Shown here piece by piece: positions 33,080-45,109 of a DNA stretch of 64,000 nt. The DNA is from Gnetum montanum (Eukaryota > Streptophyta > Gnetopsida > Gnetales > Gnetaceae), in contig MNCI01002233.1 of the NCBI GenBank assembly GCA_015680685.1, positions 193,888 to 257,887 on the forward strand, given 5' to 3'. Under the pieces are notes generated by a model. That model had not been told where the DNA came from. It ran no database searches and saw only the letters and a list, made by a program, of their open reading frames with translations. Numbering within the stretch: the first letter of the stretch is position 1; each line of letters opens with the position of its first letter. Position numbers and translations under genes: made by a program.

Positions 33080-35230
33080 GACATGAAGATGTCAAATTGC
33101 TAGTCCCATAGGAGTGCAAAGTGATATATACTCATCAAGATGAGTATGTACTAGACTTCACCTTCATCCTACATCAGGATGAATAGTTTCAATGGCATGA
33201 AATGGAGGGCAACATCATCTTGCCCCCAATAAATTTATACCTAGGATGCTACTTAAAAAATATTAATAAGTTGAGCATTCTAGATCTTCATGAAGAATAT
33301 GTTGTGGATGGTTATGACACTCAGGATTATCATCCCACTAAAACACAACATAGGTGAAATTAACACCAAGAGAAGAATAATGAGTTTACAAAGGAAAAAT
33401 ACTTTACTAATCCCTTGTTCCTACTAAACCAAAATGACAATGAGGATCCTCCTCCTAAAGGTTCACAACATGAAGATTCTCCACCCTCTATTATTGGTGA
33501 CAAGGGTGCGACCCTAAACTTGTGATCCACTATTCATAAACTAGGTTCAAAAAAGAGTGATAGTCAAGGTAGGAACTCGAGCAAGCATCACAATATGAAG
33601 GGATCTAATGATGGTGATCATAATGAGCAAAAAAGTGATGGCAGACACTATGATGGTGGTGGTTTTCCACCTTCCTCTCCATTCTCTTCATCTGATTTTG
33701 AACATTTATCTTCGTCTTCCAATTCTCATAAAATCCACCATCAAAATAATCATGATGAAGGTGATCAATGAGACAATAATGACCATGAAGGCCAATAGGA
33801 CCAAATGGATGGTCAAAACCATCATCGATGTCATCAACATAGTGACAATAATATACCTTTATTGGAAACTTGAAGCATTCTCAACATTATAGATGTAGTT
33901 ATAATTCTAACTAGTCATATAAAAGATAGTATGATCAAGCACTTAGACAAGAATAATATCCCAAGATTTGAGGAGGGATACAACTCTAATCCATAGACAC
34001 ATTTACAACCTTTCCATGATTTTTGTGTCTTACAAAACATAGAAAATGATAGTAGAAACTCATGTTTTCCCTAGGACACTCATCAAGGAAGCTCAAAGCT
34101 CATACCAATCCTTGGAACCAGAATCCATTTGTTGATGGAGTACCATGTTGGAGCTATTTAATGACAAATACTAGATATACTCCAAAGTGTCTAATCTGAG
34201 AAGGCAAATCCAAGGCTAGAAATAGGGAACACATGTACCCTTGAATGCCACCATGAATAGATACTATTCACTCTTATATTGATGCCTTGGCCATGGTTAT
34301 TCTCAGAGGGAACAACTTGACCACATCATAGATGGGCTTAGAGAAAAAACTAGAAGAACTCTTAGGGTGTATGCCTAAGGAAGATTATCTAAACTGAGAG
34401 CTCATTAGATGCAAAGGCTAATTGAAAAAGTAGCAAAAGAAGAAGATGAGCTATGAAAAAGAGAAAGTGCAGAAGAATATAATAGGGACCTTTCCATTAG
34501 GAAATGGAAGGTTTGATTTTGTGATGAAGAGAAGTCATCACTTGATGAAGTGGTGAACAAGAAAACCTTACCCATCTAAAAATTTGTTTTTGATATTTTA
34601 GCAAAGGTTGATAAATTATGGGACTATTTGGATGAAAAATTTCAAACTACTATGAATATTGCTAAAGAATCTAAAGAGAAAAATAGTGATTGTAATTATA
34701 GGAGATGAAAAGAAGTTGAACATGCCTACCAAAGAGGTAAGGGAAAAGCTATGATCATAGAGGAAGTTGTAAAAACTAACTCTGATGATGAAACTGATTG
34801 TGATATTTTTTAATACAAATATCCAAAGGGTTGTTTCCCTATGATTTTACACTTAAAAGAGTCTAGGGTATATGCATTGAATCCTTAACTAGCATGTAGG
34901 CAAGCACTGAGATGATTGCCTTATCCTTAAGGTAATCCAAGGTAGTTTCACCAACAACATCAAGCTTACTATCCAAGTGAAGCTCCTTCACAACCTTATG
35001 AATAATACCAATAATGGTACCAACCACAATTATGGGGAATGCCACCACCAAGGCAGTAGTACCCTTATAGTCAACTAGATATATATGGGTACTATGTTCA
35101 GTAACCCATCTCTTTAAGAAGATTTACAAGTCATACCTCATTTTAGCCTCACTATTACCCTTCAAAGTACCACTAAATACATTCACCATCTACTTGAGGG
35201 AAAAATCCATAACTATACCATCTTTCACAT
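33080..35230 (+). pseudogene. gag of element C
   Basis: Decayed capsid gene, recognised by alignment with element A: PRFEEGYNSNP, LELFNDKY, VSNLRRQIQG and GHGYSQRE appear between 33960 and 34320. Stops fall where A has Q, W or R, for example within SIC-stop-WSTM, where A has R. The tail (34990-35100) is rich in Q, Y and P, as in A. The frame moves several times. The start is not clear; the leader up to 33500 is not confidently coding. Confidence 0.7.
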
Positions 35231-35499
35231 CTGTCTATACACACACCTATGCCTTCAACCCAATTGTCTCTTGCTCCATCCATGCAAGGTAAAATTCCTC
35301 CATAGCCACAACAATAAAATGCTATAAGGATTGTACATTCATAACTAGCTCTCCTACCAAGTGGTTTGAACAATTTATCTAGAAAAATATGCTTCTTTTG
35401 ACCTAGTAGTCCTCTCCAACCCTCATAACCTAGTATGGCTAATTGTCTTGCATGTCTAAGACCCTCATCCTCTACATCAAATACCTTCAAGTTCGCTTA

Positions 35500-36124
35500 A
35501 AAACAACTGCCACCTTGAATTTTCACTATGATGCTAACTCATGTTGTTTCCGACTAGATCAAGGCTAGCAATCTTTCCGCAAAAAGATCTAACCTAGGAA
35601 GTCCACTCATTTACCTATAAATCACTAGACATAAGCCATGTAAGGCTCTTCTTGACTCTAGCTCTAGAGTCAATCTCATCTCTCATGACATGCACAAGGC
35701 CAAGAACCTACCATCTCTCAAAAAGAACAACATTAGTCTAGAATTAGCAAATCAATCAATTACTATTCCTTTGAGATTAGTAGAGGACATTGTGACCATA
35801 GTGCATGGGTGGTTCTATCCTACTAATTTTCTAGTGATTAAGGTTGAAAACTACAAAAGTGAATTTCACATCATTATGGGAAGAGCTTGGTTACACATGG
35901 TTAACCCACATATGGGCATAAGGTATCTCTTTCCAGAAATATCTAGAGAAAATGAGTTGGGAAAGATAGAGAAAAAGCATATTCCATGCATTGCATACAA
36001 CAATAATAGGTGCAATTATGTGCAAAATATTTGGTCCATCAAAAGTACATACATTATAACATGCAATCAGTGTGCACAAGAAATCAATATTCAATGGTGT
36101 CTATATGCAACAACCACAAAATAG
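35500..36124 (+). pseudogene. Protease of element C
   Basis: Aspartic protease recognised by SRVNLISHDMHKAKNLPSL, ITIPLRLVEDI, FYPTNFLVI and FHIIMGRAWLHMVNP. The catalytic loop at 35654 reads D-S-S, with Ser where the family has Gly. The ATG at 35690 is inside the domain and is not a true start. Confidence 0.75.
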
Positions 36125-36439
36125 GAGGGCATCTAGTGGCTGATAGCTGACTCAGATATCAACATATTATGCATAGAACCAACTCAGAACCTAACATGCG
36201 CTAATGTTAAATGCATGAATAAACTTAAAAAACTTCATCCCAAACTCTCTAATGAAGATGATACCTATAGGGAAGAGTTGGAAATCACTAATAACTTCAA
36301 GCAAGAGACCCTAAAGCTAAACGATTTATTAGCTAACATGGAATATGCATTTTTAAATAATGATAAGCTAGTCATAATCAATGTCAAACTTGCTCCTAAA
36401 CAAAAAGAAAAGTTGTTAAAGGTCGTTAACAACTAGCCA

Positions 36440-37800
36440 ATATCCTTTGCTTGGTCATATCTAGAGCTATCAGGAATCAATCCAAGGATATGCTAGCATT
36501 TCATTTATATCAACTCAACCATGAATCCTAGAAGTAAACCATAAAGGTTATTGTATCCCAAATTGAAGCAGATCATCAAGGAGAAAATTGAACAACTCTT
36601 CAAGGTAGGGTTCATCTATCCTATTTTGGATAGTGAGTGGGTTAGCCCACTCACAATGTTTTCCAAGAAAGGTGGAAAGTGGCAGGCTTGCATTAACTTT
36701 AGGCTATTGAATATGGAAACATTTAAAGATCATTTTTCATTGTCATTTGTGGATCAAGTGTTGGACACCATATCTGAGCATCATTATTAAAGCTTTTTGG
36801 ATGGTTATAATGGGTATAATCAAATCCAAATTATGCTAGAAGATCAATACAAGACAACATTCATGAGTCCTTGGGGTACTTTTGCATATTATGAGATGCC
36901 ATTCAGTTTGTGCAATGCCCTTGCAACATTTCAATGCTTGGTCCTTTGTATTTTTTAACAATAGATTGGTAGTGGTGTGGAAGTCTTCATGAATGACTTT
37001 TCCACCTATGGAGCTACGTTTGAGCAAGCCCTGGACCACCTTGAGCAAGTATTAAAGAGATGTGTTGAAACAAACTTGTAGATCAATTGCTAAAAGAGCC
37101 ATCTCATGGTCCAAGAAGGCATTGTACTAGGGCATAGAATCACTCAAGCAAGGATTGAGGTAGACCCAGAAAAGATAAGTGTCATCCAAGGAATAACATG
37201 CCAACCAAAGATAGTTAAAGATGTTCAGTCATTTTTTGGACACACTGGCCACTACCAGTAATTCATAGAAAATTTCTCTAAGATTACAAAAGCATTGGTA
37301 GAGCTTACAAGAAAGATGGACCTTTCACCTAGACCAAGGAATGTGAACATGCATTTAAATAGCTAAAGGAGAAACTTGTAGAATCACCAATCCTATGAAT
37401 ATCATATTGAACCAATCCTTTCCATGTTATGATGGATGCATCTAACTATGCCTTGGGAGCAGTGCTCATGCATATGGATAATAAGAAATGTCCATACTAC
37501 ATTCACTATGCGAGATAAAGCATTATGGGAGCACAATTGAATTACACCACCATGGAAAAAGAATTAATAGTAGTAGTGTATACTTTGGAAAAGTTTAGGC
37601 ACTATGTGCTTGGCTATAAAGTATTTGTGCACATGGACCACAATGTAATATGCTTCCTCATGAACAAGTCAATGGTGATCCCTCGTGTTATATAGTAGCT
37701 TATGGTCTTGCAAAAATTTAATCTCATAATGGTAGATCAAAAAGGAACCAAGAATGTTATCATTGACCACCTCTCTAACTTAAGATGGGATAATAAAGAG
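36440..37800 (+). pseudogene. Reverse transcriptase and RNase H of element C
   Basis: Polymerase domain from EKIEQLFKVGFIYPI through VSPLTMFSKKGGKW, FLDGYNGYNQIQI, SPWGTFAYYEMPF, LGHRITQARIEVDPEKI and FGHTGHY to RNase H. The active-site motif at 36986-36997 reads FMND, with N replacing the first Asp of the usual DD pair, a G-to-A change. Several stops (36788, 36957, 37078) and at least one frameshift (near 37320-37440) break it. Confidence 0.85.
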
Positions 37801-37879
37801 GAGAGCCTACTCTTTGATCATTTTTAAGATAAAATTCTCTTTACAAGAGTAATAAATGACCAAATTCCCATAATAATAA

Positions 37880-39130
37880 TATGGTATAATGGCATTCTCA
37901 CCTATCTTCTCACTCAGAATATGCCACAATATGTTGACTTTAGAAAGAAGAAACAATTTCTTTATCGAGCCAAATATTTCATGGAAACCAATGAACACCT
38001 TTACAAGGTGTGCACTGATGGCTTGATTCATTAGTGTGTCCCTACCAAAGATAAACTACACATTCTCTAGGATGCTCATGAAGGACCTTATGGAGACCAC
38101 TATGCAGGGAGAAACATGGCCATAAAAATCCTAATGGCATGATACTATTGGCCTACACTCTTCAGGGATGCTCGCTAGTTTGTCAAATCTTGTGAATGTT
38201 ATTAACATGATGGGCGAATAGCAGCTTACATGGAAGGTCCTTAATTGTAGATTCAACCACTATAACCTTTGAAATATGGGGCATTCACTTCATGGGTCTC
38301 ATCACATCCATATCTATTGAAATGGCATATATTATCATAGTAATCAACTACTACACAAAATGGGCAGAAGTAGTAGCTATTACTAATTGTACATTGTCCA
38401 GTGCTACTAGATTTACACAACAAAATATTGTAAATACGTTTGGGATGCCATGTTCACTAATTTTTTATAATGGAACCCATTTCACAAATGCTACTATAGA
38501 AAGTTAATGTAATGCTTGGGGGTTGAACATAAATTAACAACACCCTACCATCCCCAAGTCAATGGTCAAGAAAAGGTAACCAAGTAGGAGATCACAAAAA
38601 TACTAACATGAACCACTAGAAAATATAGAAAATATTGGAGTACAAAACTTAATGATGTCCTCTAGGCTTACCATTAAACATGGAAACTTCCTATTGGCTA
38701 CTATCCCTACAAGTTAGTGTATGGAAAACTTCTAATGCTCCCAATTCAATTTGAGCTTCATACACTCTCAATAGCCTATGATCTAAATCTTGACCTAAGT
38801 CTAGCACAGAAAGAAAGATTGATCAACCTAAATGTACTAGATGAAAACTAATTAGTAGCCCTATCTTTGAATTAGGTGCATAAGGCATTCAATAAGCAAC
38901 ATCATGACCTAAGAATATGAAAGGCAAAACTTCAACCAAAAGATAAGATCCTCTATTGGAACCCCACACATGTACCTCAAAAGGAAAAATTCTAAACATT
39001 GTGGGAGGGACCTTTTATAATTGATCAAATGTTTTCCTCTAGGACCATGTTAATCAACAAGCCTAAAAGCCCAAACAAAAAGTAGTTACTCAACATTCAA
39101 CAACTAAAACCTTTTCTCGAACCAAGATAG
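37880..39130 (+). pseudogene. Integrase of element C
   Basis: The zinc-binding part is visible (HEGPYGDHYAGRN, then KSCECY). The core includes GIHFMGLITS, YYTKWAEVVA and FYNGTHFTN; at the first two catalytic Asp positions the residues are His and Tyr, so it is inactive. The end (38900-39120) has the expected KILYWNPTH-like and FIIDQMFSSRT-like segments with stops. Confidence 0.8.
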
Positions 39131-39149
39131 GCCAATGCAGCTACCACCT

Positions 39150-40925
39150 AGATAGATGGACAACCATGTTCCATTTTTTGGATCTCCTCCTTCCAACATA
39201 GTTGTGTGGGAGATGGCCATCCATTCTAACAATCCATATGGCTTCTCAATTTTTCTACTTTTTTTTCACATTTTTTATTTTTACAAATTTTTGATTTTCT
39301 AATTTTTCTAATTTTACACCATTGTTAGTACATTTGAGCCTTTCTTGATTATTTTACACTTTCTTATATATCTCACTTTGTTTTATGTTGTTTTGTTCAA
39401 GTGTGATATTTTCTTAATTTGCCAATAAAATTGCTTTATTGCCATAGGACACAGTGCCACTATTGTTGTTTACTAATGATGGTTTGTGCTTAATGTTGTG
39501 ATTGTCAATGTCTGGTTTCTATTTTTAAATTCTGATATCTAATGACTTTGACATGGTTTATTTTTCATGGAATAGGCAGTGAATCCATGTCATCCACCCA
39601 TCCAATAAACACTATGGTTTTTCTTATTCTAGGAATTTGAGATCTCATCCATTAAAGAAACTTTTAATCAATCGATGACCTTGGTAGTTCTAGAATTAGG
39701 AAGAATTCAAAGGTTTGTAAAGGGTGTGACTTCAAGGGGACTCAATACTCTTTGTACTTTTCTACTTACTTGAGTGCTTGAGAGTTTTTCATGAAATTCT
39801 TACCATTCCATTCCAACCACTAATAAGAAATCAAATAGAGTCTCTGCATGGTATGATTCCATTCCAAAAATTCAGGAAAAAAAACATGATGAAAATTTGA
39901 AGCACACCTCTTAGACAAATAAAAGAGCTACAAGCATTACTTCTAGGACTAGAAAGAAATTCACACATGCCTAAAGGTCTCCTCTAACTAAGGCCCTCTC
40001 TCATTTTCTACTTCTCTCTTTTCCTCTCTTTATGAAACAATGGTTGTTTTATGATAGCACTCTCATGTCTCATGCTAGTGAACTAGTCTTAGAGTGGCAA
40101 TGCGAAGTCACTGAAAGTGGCTAGTTTTAGTTTGGACTAAGGATGGATCTTCTTGGATTATTTTAAACACAAATTCCACAAGGGACTTCTTATGAACTTA
40201 ATTTGGAATTCCATTCCACCTTCTCTATCATCCATCTATGTTGCCATAACTCACCTGAATATCAGGTTCTATGTTATGCTCTATGTCTTGGTCTGATGTG
40301 TTGAAATTCTTAGATAGATTCTTTTTGGTTGGTCTTTAACTTTTCATGACCATTAATCAACTATGGGATCCACAAACTCTTTAGTTAAGGTTATGCAAGG
40401 GTTATTTAAGGTTAGTTAAGGTTCCTTACCTTACACATTGCTATAATCCTATCTTTCACATATTCCATTGTGTATTCTGCTTAGTGTTCCTTATCCTTTT
40501 ATTTCATTCATCCCCTAAATCATTTTTTCTCCATTTTTCCAATTTTATGAGCTCCAAAACCCTCTTCTCATATTTTCATACTATTCGTAGACTTTTAAGC
40601 TTTCATTTGATCCCATTTTCATTCAAAGACTCTTTGTATTTTGCAAGTTTGACCAAGGTCAATAATCATCTACAATTATCAACAGCTACATCAATGGGGC
40701 CTTATCTATGTAACTGACCACATCAACAAGGCTCAGTCGATGAGGCCTCATCGACACAGTTCAACAATCCTATATATACTACCATACATTTAGAAATTTT
40801 TGTCATTTTCCTCATAACACAAGGGGATTTTTTGCCATTTTTCAAAGCCCAAAACCTTCTAGAGCTCTTAACTTCCCAACCATTTTTCTAAATCACTCCA
40901 TTCTTTGATCTTGTAGCTACTAGAG
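39150..40925 (+). other. Element C region between integrase and the 3' gene
   Basis: Non-coding; homologous stretches occur in A (11330-12800) and, inverted, in F (51480-52700). It ends with a U3-like block (40680-40780), then about 150 bp of leader-like sequence and a splice donor at 40926. The open frame 40484-40717 is hydrophobic filler without a match. Confidence 0.6.
40680..40780 (+). promoter_or_regulatory. Internal U3-like promoter block of element C
   Basis: Contains TACATCAATGGGGCCTTATC, then the perfect palindrome GTCGATGAGGCCTCATCGAC at 40736-40755, then TATATATA at 40771. Element C's own LTR has GCATCAATGAGGTCTCATTG at 44241 and ATGAGGCCCCATCGACG at 44284, then TATAAATA at 44319, the same order. 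The internal copy lies about 155 bp upstream of a splice donor. A promoter for the 3' gene is inferred. Confidence 0.65.
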
Positions 40926-41233
40926 GTAAGCTCTTTATCATGGGGGTGACAAACCTTAAGGTCTTCAATGAAATTTTTGAAAATTTTTCTAACTCCTCTA
41001 AAGGATTAATAACCTTAACAATATACAAAAATCAATTTTTTTGAGAGTTAACCCTTTCAAGAACCTTTGGGATGATTTATTAACAATAACATATAAATAA
41101 AATAATGATTGGAGTAGCTAAATCATCCATAATCACAAGTTAGCCAAGTGTAACTATCCTAAAGAGATATAGGTATCCTAATTCCTTCATGTTACACAAT
41201 GATTACTAACCCATGGTCTTATTTTGATTATAG
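40926..41233 (+). other. 5'-UTR intron before the 3' gene of element C
   Basis: Donor GAG|GTAAGC at 40926 and acceptor TTTTGATTATAG ending at 41233, with ATG immediately at 41234. Element A keeps the acceptor (TTTGATTGTAG then ATG at 13199), and element F keeps a mutated donor region (GATAAGC) on the minus strand near 51460. Known precedent: spliced env-like messages in Athila-type elements. Confidence 0.65.
40939..40948 (+). promoter_or_regulatory. Second polypurine-like tract
   Basis: TCATGGGGG matches the tract before the 3' LTR (TCATGGGGGTA at 44204-44214). A has TCATGGGGGAGGGGGG at 12806, and F has a TCATGGAGG equivalent. A central polypurine tract for plus-strand priming is possible, not shown. 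Confidence 0.4.
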
Positions 41234-44140
41234 ATGGCACCAAGACTTAAGCACCTACAAGAAGGAGAACCTTCTCAACTAAGGGAGAAATGGTCCAAAG
41301 ATGGAATGGGCCAATAAGAATAAGCCCAAGAATTGCCAGAAGCAACCTATGCAATGGGACCTCTACATGAGTAGCCTGAAGTAGAATCTATTCAATAGAT
41401 TTTAGAAGAAGAAGTGTCCATAGAAAAATCATAGCGAGGAGAAGTACTAGGACCTATGCCAAGGCTTGAAGTCACTTTAACTCAAACTGACTTGACATCA
41501 TTAGGTCCTGAGAGATTCAACGATTAGTTCTTTAAGAAATAAACTTTAGGCCATTCCTAGAGAAAGCTCTAGTAGATATCAAAATACAACTACAAACCTC
41601 TCCCATGTGGCCAATCATCACATCTAGTGGGATGGTACATGGGAGAGACATATATCTTCTAGAGCAACAAAAGGCTATGGTCCATAGTAAAGATCAAGGA
41701 TATTCAAGTGTCCTACTCATCTAAAGCTATCGCACAGGTACTAGGGTTGCTTAACATTGGGACAAAGTTGGCTGAGCTATCAAAAAAAGGTGATCCTAAG
41801 GCCAAAAGAAGTGGACTCAATGGTGCTAAGAGGTTGACCATAAGGAGTATAGTGAACTCACATTGGCAAAACACATCTATTTCAAAATTGCAACCTATCA
41901 CCTCAGTTCAATGCATTTCAAGGAAAATGAACATTGAAGAAAAACCCCTACCCTTTCCATGCCTCATCCAAAAACTCTACAAAAGGGTAGGAATCATCTA
42001 CTATGTCAACAACATAATCAGGCATGCTCCTTTGGCCTCATAGGCTAAAATCATGAAGGAAAAGATGGCAACTACAACTCAAGAGGAGCAACCACCACCA
42101 CCATTTCCTACTCAAGAAACAACACTAGAGGCCCACACAACCATTAAGTGCTTGTGTAAAATCTAAGAGTAGCTCTTTCATGAGTAAGAGTAGCATGCAA
42201 GGATAATTAGTGTAGATCCATCTATGTACCAACTAGCAATGAGTCACATTAATAAGGTGGTTTGAACAATTAGCTAAATGAAGATGGGTGGACTAATATT
42301 CTTAGCACAACAAACATAGTTGCCCATGAGGTCTAATCCTAATTCTTGAGAGGTGATGATGTCATTATCATAACACCATTTATTTCTATAAATCTCTGGG
42401 AATGCCAGAACCTTCTCGGTGTGTTTGAAGAAAGGTGAAGAGGACACTATCCTTGTGATGCAGCATCAAGGGCAAGAGACAATAGCTAAAGTAGTTGTTG
42501 ATAGCATCACTAAAGCACTAAATGCACTTGTGACATAAGTACTTGACGTATGTACACACTTCAAGACATGCAAACATCTATAGGCATGGTCAATGAAAAA
42601 ATAAATGCATCCTAGCATGAATAATTATTAGATCAACTGATGGGGACTGGGTAACTGATTCCGGATATCTTCTATATTTTAGAAAACATCATCACAACCC
42701 AATTGGAGCTACTAGATTCAAGGGGAAAATTCATCATTTTGGAAGGGCAACTTGAAATGGGTCAAGCACAAAATCAATGCTTGGTCATGAATATTGCTAA
42801 AATACATGCCTGTCTTGCTGATCTTGTAATCTTCAACCCAACAACAACCAGAGATGAAGCTTTCCAACAGCTTCAAGAATGATTCAAGAAGGTTGAGGAG
42901 GAAGTAGTGATAACCATCTTTAGCCCATCAGTAGTAGAAGTAAATACATATTCAATTCAAAAGGGCTTTGCTCAAATGTGCCAAGAGAATAAAACACTAA
43001 TTGCAGAAAATCATCTCCTATGCAATGTTGATGTCCAAAAAGAACAAATGCAAGAAATCATTCATCAATAGCAGGAGTAGCTTACTAGGGTGAATATCAA
43101 ATTAAGGAAATTGGGCATAGAAAATAAAAATTTATCAATAAAAGAAGTTCATTCCTTATGCTAGGAATCTACTATTGAGATTGCTTCCTAGAGAAAAGAA
43201 GCTTTGAAGTTTGAAAGAGTGAAAAATCATTATAGAGGCCAGGTTGGCTTGTAAAAAGAGGCAATGAGAAGCACATCCAAATGGCAAAGGAAAATGTAAA
43301 TGAAGCTCTTCAACAACTTCAACAATGAAAAGAAATTTGGCAGCCCATCATTAATGGGATTGATGCCTACAACAAAGCAAAGATTTAGCTAAAAGAGTTG
43401 TAGATGAAAGAAATGATAAAATACATGGAATTGGCCAATCTCATTTATACAAACCTAGTAATGCTAATTGCTAGATGGATGCAGTCAAAGTTAGATAAAA
43501 AAGTGACTAGCTTGTATTTTCTATACAAGGTTGAGTTCAAACACCATAAAGACATCAAGTAGAAGCTTAACATAGCAAATGCTAAACTCAAAGTTCTCAA
43601 TCACAAATCAATAATCAACTATTGAGAACTTAGCCAAAAGGATGAATGATTACTAGGAGTTGAAGGATGCAATTAGAACATTCAACATTGATGGCAAACA
43701 ATTCATTTCTTGGTTTATCAATGCAAAGGAGATTTTTCTAGCAATCGCATGTCCCTGGGATGTGCCCATTCTAACCCAAATTGGCAAATTTGTGTGGATG
43801 ATGCACAATCCTAGAAGTAAGGAAGAGAAAATAAAAGCACAACTATATGATTTTTCCCTCCTGCCAAAAGTTGCAGTAGCCGTAGAATAGCCACAACTAT
43901 CTCAACTACTGCATGTGCATGAACTGATGAAGGTTCCTCAAAACCTCAAGAACCACCATCGCTTGGGACTGTCTAATCTTCTTCACCAAACTTCATGCTA
44001 TCAAGGGACATGCTATCTAGTTTTGAAGAGTTATGTCATGGTGTTTAATTTTGTGTATGAACACTATCATTTTTGTAATGTGTTGATTTGTACACTCAGA
44101 CATCATTTTTTTCAAGTCAATCTTTTTAGTTTATGAAAGG
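41234..44140 (+). pseudogene. 3' gene of element C
   Basis: Extra Athila gene starting with ATG at 41234, directly after the intron. The frame (same phase through 42043) includes LPFPCLIQKLYKRVGI at about 41950, similar to the 'putative plant transposon protein' domain, then QEEQPPPPFPTQE at about 42083. A long Glu/Lys/Gln-rich coiled coil follows (42700-43560), then an end containing CPWDVPILTQIGKF (about 43750) and SLLPKV. A's second half shows the same order, ending with CSWDV. Stops are frequent (TAG, TAA). No signal peptide or membrane segment typical of an envelope protein is evident; the role is unknown. Confidence 0.7.
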
Positions 44141-44214
44141 TTAGTCAATAATTCCATACCTTCCCAATTTTTTAAAATGACTCAAGGAAGAGTTTTCATT
44201 TAGTCATGGGGGTA
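44141..44214 (+). promoter_or_regulatory. 3' UTR end and polypurine tract of element C
   Basis: TAGTCATGGGGGTA at 44201-44214 precedes the LTR start TGATGAG at 44215. Confidence 0.8.
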
Positions 44215-45109
44215 TGATGAGTCACAATTTTGTTGGCTGCATCAATGAGGTCTCATTGACATGGCTTCATCAACACATCATAGATGAGGCCCCATCGACG
44301 CAATGTTTGCTTTTCACCTATAAATATAGACCTACTAGCCACATTTATGGCATCAATATTTTAGTATTAGTGAAGCTCTTATAGTTTTTTCATTTGAGAG
44401 TTAGAATATCTTCCCTGAGTGCTTGTAGTAGGAGTCATTGAGTGTATGAATCTTTATTCGAGCATTGTTATACCTTAGCATGATAGTATGTGCAGCAATA
44501 AACATGAGCTTTCTAATAAATCTTGTAGCATTCTAGATAGATTAAATATTTTATTTATGCATTTAATGTTTTCAATTATTTATTAAATATTTTTAATTAT
44601 TTATTAAATGTTTCCTAGCCATTAAACTAATTAAGTAGTTAAATAAGATAAGCCAAATAGATTAAACAGATAACTGCGACCACTTCAAGCATAACATGTA
44701 TTCACTTGGTAATCCCAATAGCATTATTACTTGGTATGCCTAGTAGCATAGTGCTTGGTAACCCAGTAGTGGATACATGGGTTCAAGATGTGTGTGGAGA
44801 GTGGGACTGGATGCTTATGTTAGAACTAGTTAGACACTAGTTAATTAGTTAATCCAATTACTTTTATCTCCCTTTGAACACAAAACCATATAATATAAAA
44901 TGATAAAAATTAGATGCCTCAATTACACTTAACCATAACATTCTACATCATAAGTGTAATTGGGAAGACAATGATTGACCTTAAAGCAAAGATTCACTTC
45001 CTAGAAAAATGGTGCATTGGAAACTACAAAGTCTGTAGAATTTGACTAGATCACATGTGAATGCTTGTGATTCATATGGTTGGGTGTAGGGGTACCTCAC
45101 CACTCATCA
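44215..45109 (+). repeat. 3' LTR of element C
   Basis: Starts TGATGAGTCAC and ends CACTCATCA. The U3 holds two decayed palindrome copies (44241-44262 and 44276-44300), then TATAAATA at 44319-44326. It is followed by CCAGT, the target duplicate. Confidence 0.9.

Larger units (their letters stand above)
32012..45109 (+). mobile_element. Element C: full-length Athila-like LTR retrotransposon
   Basis: About 13.1 kb, with LTRs 32012-32908 and 44215-45109, starting TGATGAG and ending CTCATCA, and a target duplication CTAGT (32007-32011) / CCAGT (45110-45114) with one transition. Order: tRNA-Asp-type primer site, gag, protease, reverse transcriptase, RNase H, integrase, a non-coding block with a U3-like stretch and a spliced leader, the 3' gene, polypurine tract. 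The long 3' gene and the primer site place it in the Athila lineage. All genes are broken by transitions and frameshifts. Confidence 0.9.

Noticed and set aside
41234-44140. Retroviral-type envelope protein
   Set aside because: The position would fit, but no signal peptide, cleavage site or membrane anchor is visible; the coiled-coil gene is left without a function.
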